From: Drosophila persimilis
Lineage: Eukaryota; Arthropoda; Insecta; Diptera; Drosophilidae
NCBI RefSeq assembly: GCF_003286085.1
Contig: NW_020825530.1
Location: 62,001 to 126,000 of the forward strand
Length of the DNA stretch: 64,000 nucleotides
Direction of reading: 5' to 3'
Below are positions 57,541 through 64,000 of this stretch, one piece after another. The translations under genes and the position numbers were made by a program. Position 1 is the stretch's first letter; each line of letters opens with the position of its first letter. The notes beneath the pieces are model-generated. The model was not told where the DNA came from. It made no database searches and saw nothing but the letters and a program-made list of their open reading frames with translations.

Positions 57541-59693
57541 ACGAGGGAGAACGTTGTGAGTTGCTGCGGACACCGCAACTCTACAGTTATACCCGATACT
57601 AAGTCAGTATGGCTCTCCTCCGGCAGACGCCGCTAATATTAAACGACACGACAAAGAATGCGTGCGAGAGAGACAGAAAATCAGTCTGAGCGTGACGTCG
57701 GGCGCTGCGTAGCCAATGCAAATTGATTTGTTCCTTTTGGCTACAAAAATTATCTGATCTGATCCAAATTCAGCAACTGGATAGATATAGTCATTCTCTA
57801 TGATTCTGCGTTTTTAGTTTTCTCGAATCTGCAAAATTTTGGATGCAACAGATTTTCGTTCTTTGTGGGGGCGGATGGGGATGGGGCGAAATTCTGAGAT
57901 ATACGTTTTATAGTGACATTTTAAAGGAGTGTGTGTACCAAATTTGGTTACTCTAGCCTTAATAGTCTCTGAGATTTGTGGTTGCCTCAGATTTTCGTCC
58001 TTTGCGGGGGCGGAAGGGGGTGTGGCGAAATTTGGACACGAAACGGTCAAGGTCCGATATCACAGGAGTGTGGATACCAAATTTGGTTGCTCTGGCTCTT
58101 ATAGGTTCTGAGATCCTTGAACTCATATTTGGCAATTGGCAAAACCGACTATGAAACCTGTGTGTTAGAGTGAGACAGAGCGAGAAAGAGTGAAATTGTT
58201 TTCGTGATTCTGGCTGTAATAATTGTACGATCTGGTTCAGATTTTGCACTTTAGAAGATTTAGTCATCTTCTACGATTCTGCGTTTTTAGTTTTCTCGTA
58301 TCTTTAAAATTGTGGATGCAACAGATTTTCGTCATTTAAGGGGGCGGAACGGGGTGGGGCGAATTTTTGAGATATACGTTTTATAGTGAGATCCTTAATA
58401 AGCCTTAATAGTCTCTGAGATTTGTGGATACCCCCAGATTCTGTGTTGTTGAGTTCTCAGTTGGCGCTTGGGTCTACAGGATGTGTGATCGTAAGACCAA
58501 ACGAAAAGTCTACCTTAATGTAGCTTCCGATAGCTTCAATCTTCCGACTATCTTTCGTAGTGATCAGACGTGTTTTTGTTTTGCGCTCCGCATTTTTTCC
58601 TTTTGTTTTGAATAAACAGCCGGTGTTTTCCTAACTAAATTCTAAATATACTTTCTAACCAGAAAACAATCTGGAAACCTATTCATTTACGCGAGTGCAT
58701 GCCTTTTGATTTGTGTTAAAACATTGTTTAACTTTTTATTTTTCGGCGTCGGCTTGTGCTTGTGCTTGTGTTTGTGTTGTTGCAGTGAGTGAGTACGCAT
58801 TACATTGCATTGCAGTCCGCTCTCGTCTGGTAGCTTTTGTTGTTTTATCACTCTCTCGCTATCACCTCAACTTCAATAACTGTTCTTTCTCTCTCGCTCT
58901 TTAAACTTTCTGAGCAATAGCGCTCTCTGCTTAGTAGCTCTCGCTATAACCGCTCTCCACTCTGTTCTTTTTTTTTACCAATTCCGCTTTGAGCGTTGTC
59001 TGGCACATTGGTCTGATAGCAATTTGTTTTGCAAATAATAGTAAACGATGGGGAACGTTGTGAGTTGCTGCGGACACCGCAACTCTACAGTTATACCCAA
59101 TACTAAGTCAGTATGGCTCTCCTCCGGCAGACGCCGCTAATATTAAACGACACGACAAAGAGTGCGTGCGAGAGAGACAGAAAATCAGTCTGAGCGTGAC
59201 GTCGGGCGCTGCGTAGCCAATGCAAATTGATTTGTTCCTTTTGGCTACAAAAATTATCTGATCTGATCCAAATTCAGCAACTGGATAGATATAGTCATTC
59301 TCTATGATTCTGCGTTTTTAGTTTTCTCGAATCTGCAATATTTTGGATGCCACAGATTTTCGCCCTTTGTGGGGGCGGAAGTGGGTGGGGCAAAGTTTTG
59401 AAATATTTTTGGAGCAGTGACATATCACAGAAGTCTGGATCCAAAACATCGTTGCTCTAGCTCTTATAGTCTTTGAGCATTAGGCGCTGAAGGGGACGGA
59501 CAGACGGACGGACGGACAGACGGACAGACGGGCGGACGGACAGACAGACATGGCTCAATCGACTCGGCTATTGATGCTGATCAAGAATATATATACTTTA
59601 TGGGGTCGGAAACGATTCCTTCTGGACGTTACACACATCCACTTTTACCACAAATCTAATATACCCCAATACTCATTTTGAGTATCGGGTATA
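57541..59693 (-). mobile_element. Composite Helentron insertion with an internal 3' end
   Basis: Read on the minus strand, it starts TATACCCGATACTCAAAATG (59693), runs to a Helentron 3' hairpin and GTTCCCC end at about 59046, continues through the LTR-like GA-rich segment (about 59045-58430, with the BEL/Pao sliver at 58465-58523) and a second Helentron body, and ends with a second hairpin plus CCCTCGT at 57541. The interrupted sequence TAAGAAAA|AAAAGTATTCG is unbroken in copies 4 and 5 (50378, 53820), so both ends are exact and there is no target duplication. Insertion within a T-tract without duplication fits Helentrons. Confidence 0.88.
58882..58899 (-). promoter_or_regulatory. GA-rich MSL-recognition-element-like motif in the composite insertion
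   Basis: Reverse complement of GAGCGAGAGAGAAAGAAC; same motif as in A1-A3, here inside a unit that moved as one piece. Confidence 0.35.
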
Positions 59694-60139
59694 AAAAGTA
59701 TTCGTCCAATATTTTAATCAAATCTGCGTAAGTGAGCGAAGCGAGTTAGCCGGCAACTGAAGTACGAGAAAAGTGGTTGTGCAAGGGTTAGTGCAAAAAA
59801 AAATAAGTAGATTTAGATTAAAAAGAAGAAAAGCTTGATGGCTACATTAACAGTGAACACGATTGGACCTAAGGATCGATCATGTAGATCAATTAATCAA
59901 GAATCTACATGCAAACAAAATTTCGCGGTTGTACATGAGGTATAAGAAAATTCATACTCAGATGGAAAAATGAAATATTTTCAATAAGGTTTGACCTTTG
60001 ATTCAGGGAATTTAAAACTTTCTGAAATTCAATGAAAAAAAAAACCATATCCGACCGCCATATAATTTCTGCATATAAATTCTTGTTAAGTAAATAAAAA
60101 AAAAATACCAAGCATTCAACTTTTTTAGCATGCTCAAGA
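59694..60139 (+). other. Proximal 5' flank of NHL copy 6
   Basis: Shared flank of the NHL copies resumed after the insertion, with CAACTTTTTTAG before the ATG. No gene seen. Confidence 0.45.
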
Positions 60140-61168
60140 ATGGCCAATTTTCATGTACTGATGTCCAACTCCTTGACTGAGGATAGGGCCGGACCAAGTT
60201 TTGCTAAACAACAACAGCAGCAGCAAGAGGTCGAACAGGCGCTCCAGGCACCAGCCCAAGTGGGACTCAACAACAATAATGGTTACTGCCTGCCAGATGC
60301 CAATTCTTCTGTCAACAGTTTAAGCGCCGTTCACAGTAAGGCCACTCCCATGAAGATCGGGTGGAAATTTGGCTGCCTGGGTGCGGGCAATGGACAATTA
60401 AATGCACCGAATGGCTTTTGCTTGGGCATCGACGAGGACATCATTGTTGCCGATTCGAAAAATCACCGAATCGCTGTATACGCCAAAATGGGAGCCCTGA
60501 AGTTCCAGTTTGGCGATGCCGGCAAGCGGAACGGCCAGCTTTTTTATCCCCGCAAAGTGGCTGTCTTCCAACACAATGGAAATTTCGTTGTCTGCGATCG
60601 CGGCAATGGACGCTCTCGCATGCAGATCTTCTCTAAGTGCGGCACATATATGTTCAAGATTTCCATTAGGTTTATGGATATTGTGACCGGGTTGGATGTC
60701 AGCACCAAGGGTCATATTGTGGCCGTCGATAGTGTCTCGCCGACTGTCTTTGTTATATCCGAGGAGGGTATGCTGTTGCACTGGTTCGACTGCAGTGTCT
60801 TTGTGCGTGAACCCTCGGACATAGCCATACGCGACAATGTTTTCTACCTTTCCGATATGAAGGCTCATGGCGTGGCCGTTTTCAAGGACAGTGGCGAATT
60901 CCTCTATCGCATTGGCAACGAGATGGTATCCTGCTACCCCACGGGCATTGATATATCCAGTGCTGGGGATTTGCTCATTGGGGATACCCATGGATATCGC
61001 TTCCATGTGACCTGCTACGGGAGCGACGGTGATTTCAAGTCGGTCTTCGAGTTTCCTCAACTGAATGTTTCACGTTGCTGCGGCTTGAAGATCACATCCG
61101 AAGGTCATGTGGTCACTCTGGCCAAGAATAACCATCAAGTTCTTGTGATGGATCTGCTGTATGTCTAG
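60140..61168 (+). CDS. brat-like NHL-repeat protein, intact copy 6
   Basis: 342 codons with the same architecture as 50807-51835. By eye the two intact copies differ by seven substitutions: one silent (codon 176) and six amino-acid changes (A186D, C238S, S257R, R262M, L267P, V298D, copy 4 to copy 6), all in the second half. R257 and P267 agree with copies 1, 2 and 5 and are probably ancestral; D186, S238, M262 and D298 are private to copy 6. Several fall in propeller strands. The open frame is full length, but the pattern of change shows no sign of strong constraint. Its upstream region is split from the distal flank by the composite Helentron 450 bp before the ATG, which may alter its control. 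Confidence 0.85.
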   Translation: MANFHVLMSNSLTEDRAGPSFAKQQQQQQEVEQALQAPAQVGLNNNNGYCLPDANSSVNSLSAVHSKATPMKIGWKFGCLGAGNGQLNAPNGFCLGIDEDIIVADSKNHRIAVYAKMGALKFQFGDAGKRNGQLFYPRKVAVFQHNGNFVVCDRGNGRSRMQIFSKCGTYMFKISIRFMDIVTGLDVSTKGHIVAVDSVSPTVFVISEEGMLLHWFDCSVFVREPSDIAIRDNVFYLSDMKAHGVAVFKDSGEFLYRIGNEMVSCYPTGIDISSAGDLLIGDTHGYRFHVTCYGSDGDFKSVFEFPQLNVSRCCGLKITSEGHVVTLAKNNHQVLVMDLLYV

Positions 61169-61432
61169 TGATTATAAGATAACACCCTGTTGTGTCCGGG
61201 ATCGTGAGAATTGCGGATAAACACACAATCGCTTATCTTCATCGGTACTTAGGCGTTGGTTGCGTTTTATTTCCTATTTGCAAAAGGAGTTTAATACATT
61301 TTATTCTTATATGTATCTACGCACGCTTCGTCTTTTCTCCCCGATCTTTTATCGACTGCTCAAACTAATGTTACCTTATTGTCTTTTCATATTGTGACCA
61401 TTTTTCTTCTTGTCTTTTCATAGTGTGATAAT
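61169..61432 (+). other. 3' flank of NHL copy 6
   Basis: No gene; ends GATAAT before a Helentron, as in copies 3-5. Confidence 0.6.
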
Positions 61433-62032
61433 TATACCCGATACTCAAAATGAGTATTGGGGTATATTAGATTTGTGGTAAAAGTGAATGTGTGTAACGT
61501 CCAGAAGGAATCGTTTCCGACCCTATAAAGTATATATATTCTTGATCAGCATCAATAGCCGAGTCGATTGAGCCCTGTCTGTCTGTCCGTCCGTCCGTCT
61601 GTCCGTCTGTCCGTCTGTCCGTCCCCTTCAGCGCCTAGTGCTCAAAGACTATAAGAGCTAGAGCAACGATGTTTTGGATCCAGACTTCTGTGATATGTCA
61701 CTGCTACAAAAATATTTCAAAACTTTGCCCCGCCCACTTCCGCCCCCACAAAGGGCGAAAATCTGTGGCATCCACAATTTTAAAGATACGAGAAAACAAA
61801 AAACGCAGAATCGTAGAGAATGACCATATCTTTTAGACTGCAGAATCTGAACTGGATCGTATTACTATTATAGCCAGCATCAAGAAAACAATTTCATTTT
61901 TTCTCGCCCTGTCTCTCTCTAACACACAGGTAGCATGGGCGGCTTTGCTTGGAGTAAAACATTAGCGCTTAGATCTCAGAGACTATAAAAGCTAGAGCAA
62001 CCAAATTTGGTATCCACACTCCTAATATATCG
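61433..62032 (+). mobile_element. Helentron, non-chimeric, truncated by a later insertion
   Basis: Starts at the same GATAAT junction as C2, C6 and C7 but lacks the BEL/Pao piece. It is interrupted at CCTAATATATCG (62032), where other copies read CCTAATATATCAGACC. Confidence 0.82.
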
Positions 62033-62208
62033 TGTAAGGAAGCGATCCTGGGCTGGGGTACATATCTCAGTCTACTCCAGGGTCGAAATTACAGCAATAT
62101 TTATAATTTGCCGGGACTCCGAGTTCGGGGCCGTCGACGGGACAGGGAGGCAATCCCCAGACAGGAGCGACCGAGAGGAAAGGGAACAGTACGGGGCGTG
62201 GCAGTGGC

Positions 62209-63510
62209 AACCGCCGGACAGCGCTTACGTGGCCCTGTCGGACTAAGAATTACTACGAGGGTCGGAGATATCGACAGGCATCGCCGAGAGGGCTTAGGCG
62301 ATCGCCGGACAGCGCTCTCGGGATCCCGTCGAACTAAGAACTACTACGAAGGTCGGTGCTATGCGGGGAAACCAACATGTATCACCGAGAGTGTCTAGGC
62401 CATCGCCGGATAACACTCACGGGACCTTGTCGGACTAAAAATTGCTACGAAGGTCTTTGCTATGCGGGGATACCGACAAATACCACCGCGAGTACCTAGG
62501 CTATCGCCGGACAGCACTCACGGGGGCCCCGTCGGACTAAGAATTACTACGAGGGTCGGAGATATCGGCAAGCATCGCCGGGAGGGCTTAGGCAATCGCC
62601 GGATAGCGCCCCCGGGATCCTGTCGAACTAAGAACTACTACGAAGGTCTTTGCTATGCGGGGATACCGACAAATACCACCGCGAGTACCTAGGCTATCGC
62701 CGGACAGCACTCACGGGGGCCCCGTCGGACTAAGAATTACTACGAGGGTCGGAGATATCGGCAAGCATCGCCGGGAGGACTTAGGCAATCGCCGGATAGC
62801 GCTCCCGGGATCCTGTCGAACTAAGAACTACTGCGAAGGTCTTTGCTATGCGGGGATACCGACAAATACCACCGCGAGTACCTAGGCTATCGCCGGACAG
62901 CACTCGCGGGGGTTCCGTCGGACTAAGAATTACTACGAGGGTCGGAGATATCGGCAAGCATCGCCGGGAGGGCTTAGGCAATCGCCGGATAGCGCTCCCG
63001 GGATCCTGTCGAACTAAGGACTACTACGGGGCCGGAGGTATCGACAAGCGTCGCCGAGGGCACCTAGGCAATCGCCGGATGGTACTCACGGGACACTGTC
63101 GAACTAAGAATTGCTACGGGGTCGGAGACATCGACGAGCATCGCCGAGGGTGCCTAGGCAATCGCCGGATAGCACTTACGGGACGCTGTCGAACTAAGAA
63201 TTACTACGGGGGGTCGGGGATATCGCCAAGCGTCGCCGAGAGTGCCTAGGCAGTCGCCGGATAGCACTTACGGGACACTATCAGACTAAACGTTACTGCG
63301 AAAGTCTTTATCATACAGGGCAGGCATCGCCGAGAGGGCTTAGGCAATCGCCGGAGAGCGCCTTCGGGACCCTGGGAACTACTGGGGTACTGCGGGGTCA
63401 CAAACTACTGGAGGGAATCATGCGGGGGGAACGCCAACAGTTGTCACCGAGAACGCCTAGGCAATCGCCGGACAGCGGTCTCAGGATCCTGTTGGGCTAC
63501 GAACTACTGG
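62209..63510 (+). repeat. GC-rich minisatellite, 90-101-bp monomers
   Basis: About 14 monomers, each starting with (A/G)TCGCCGGA(C/T)AGC and containing GTCGGACTAAGAATTACTAC or a variant. Starts at about 62209, 62301, 62402, 62503, 62595, 62696, 62788, 62889, 62981, 63071, 63161, 63252, 63347 and 63464. Between 62503 and 62981, 92- and 101-bp types alternate as a 193-bp higher-order repeat; later monomers are 90-91 bp and then decay. The open frames across it follow from the near-multiple-of-three period and are not genes. Confidence 0.85.
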
Positions 63511-64000
63511 GGGAATCACGCGGGGGCCCCGACGGGCATCCGGAGCGAATACGGATCACCACGTGGGTGTAGCCAAAGAGGGAGACTCGGGCAAGAGGCG
63601 TGGGGAAGGGCGGAGAAGATGAAGCCCCTGGCATTCGGGTTCCCTAGCATATAGATTGTTGGTGACCAGGCTATGTTTTCGTTATATTCGTTACATTTCA
63701 CTTTATTCTTCTTTGGTTCCCTACCTATCGCACCGCTCAGCAGCCCGCATGCACGTCTTGAGACTCGCTTACCCCTCTACTCCCACGCTTGTGCTTGTCG
63801 AAAGCCTCCTCTTTTCCCCGGGATTGCAGCGCCGGTGCAGGATCCCGCCTCCGTAAACGTAGTGTCGATGCCGGATCCTTCGCGCACTGCTGATCGCGTT
63901 AATTTCGAAGTAGTCCGCCACGTGTGTTCCTTTTCTTCTCGCGCGCCACTCAGATTTTTTCTTCCGTCAACGCGTCCGATTCCTACGACTGCCTCTCCTC
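63511..64000. other. Unassigned tail of the 62033 element
   Basis: No domain, tRNA or known repeat recognised. From 63700 the plus strand is rich in C and T. It may be U5 or leader of the same element. Confidence 0.3.

Larger units (their letters stand above)
62033..64000. mobile_element. Probable start of a long-LTR retroelement (runs off the window)
   Basis: Foreign GC-rich DNA begins TGTAAGGAAGCG exactly inside a Helentron, as an LTR would (TG start). No coding region is convincing up to the window end. It contains the minisatellite below and then a pyrimidine-rich tail (63650-64000). Long LTRs with internal repeats are known in some Drosophila gypsy elements. A LINE or another unknown element is possible. 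Confidence 0.4.

Noticed and set aside
62209..63249. Arg-rich open frames up to 133 codons across the minisatellite
   Set aside because: They arise from a GC-rich tandem repeat with a period near a multiple of three; no start context or domain.

Overview
The window is repeat-dense arthropod nuclear DNA, almost certainly from a Drosophila and probably from the obscura group (inference, moderate). The main reason is the dominant repeat. It begins TATACCCGATACTCAAAATG, carries a (GTCY)n microsatellite after a TATATATATTC block, and ends in a short hairpin. This is the architecture of DINE-1/INE-1 elements (non-autonomous Helentrons, including the ISY/ISX type of the obscura group). BEL/Pao and Ty3/gypsy sequences also fit an insect. 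There are no prokaryotic features, no tRNA or rRNA genes and no conserved single-copy gene. The window looks like heterochromatin, a Y or neo-Y chromosome, or a pericentric amplicon.

Layout. (1) 1-24.3 kb: three copies (A1 1-4291, A2 9365-13482, A3 about 20291-24345) of a composite unit. Each holds a GA-rich LTR-like segment, Helentron fragments, a broken BEL/Pao gag, and a broken gag of another LTR element with an unusual N-terminal RING-like finger. A Ty3/gypsy retrotransposon (4455-9360, minus strand, identical LTRs by eye, 4-bp target duplication) lies at the A1/A2 junction, and A1 keeps the empty site. (2) 13.7-20.0 kb and 24.9-29.4 kb: Helentron copies expanded as satellite-like arrays with 887/964-bp and 985/986-bp spacings; the 887 and 964 units form a 1851-bp higher-order repeat. 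(3) 28.6-41.6 kb: two tandem copies of a 6498-bp segment. Each carries a broken brat-like NHL gene and BEL/Pao integrase/RNase H remnants. (4) 41.7-62.0 kb: four more copies of the NHL gene, two of them intact (50807-51835 and 60140-61168). They are interspersed with a chimeric Helentron that has captured a BEL/Pao RNase H/integrase-region fragment; it is amplified in tandem at exactly 1213 bp (45121-48759) and sits 3' of each NHL copy. A 2153-bp composite Helentron (57541-59693) inserted upstream of the last copy. (5) 62.0-64.0 kb: GC-rich DNA that starts TGTAAGG inside a Helentron and contains about 14 monomers of a 90-101-bp minisatellite; probably the start of a long-LTR element.

Biology. 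The only likely host gene is an intron-less 342-residue protein with a brat-type NHL beta-propeller but no B-boxes or coiled coil. It has been amplified with its flanks and a Helentron chimera. Neighbouring Helentron arms lie in inverted orientation, and GA-rich motifs resembling MSL recognition elements sit in the mobile composite. Whether the amplicon is a testis-expressed family, a small-RNA source, a drive/suppressor locus or decaying heterochromatin cannot be decided from sequence alone.
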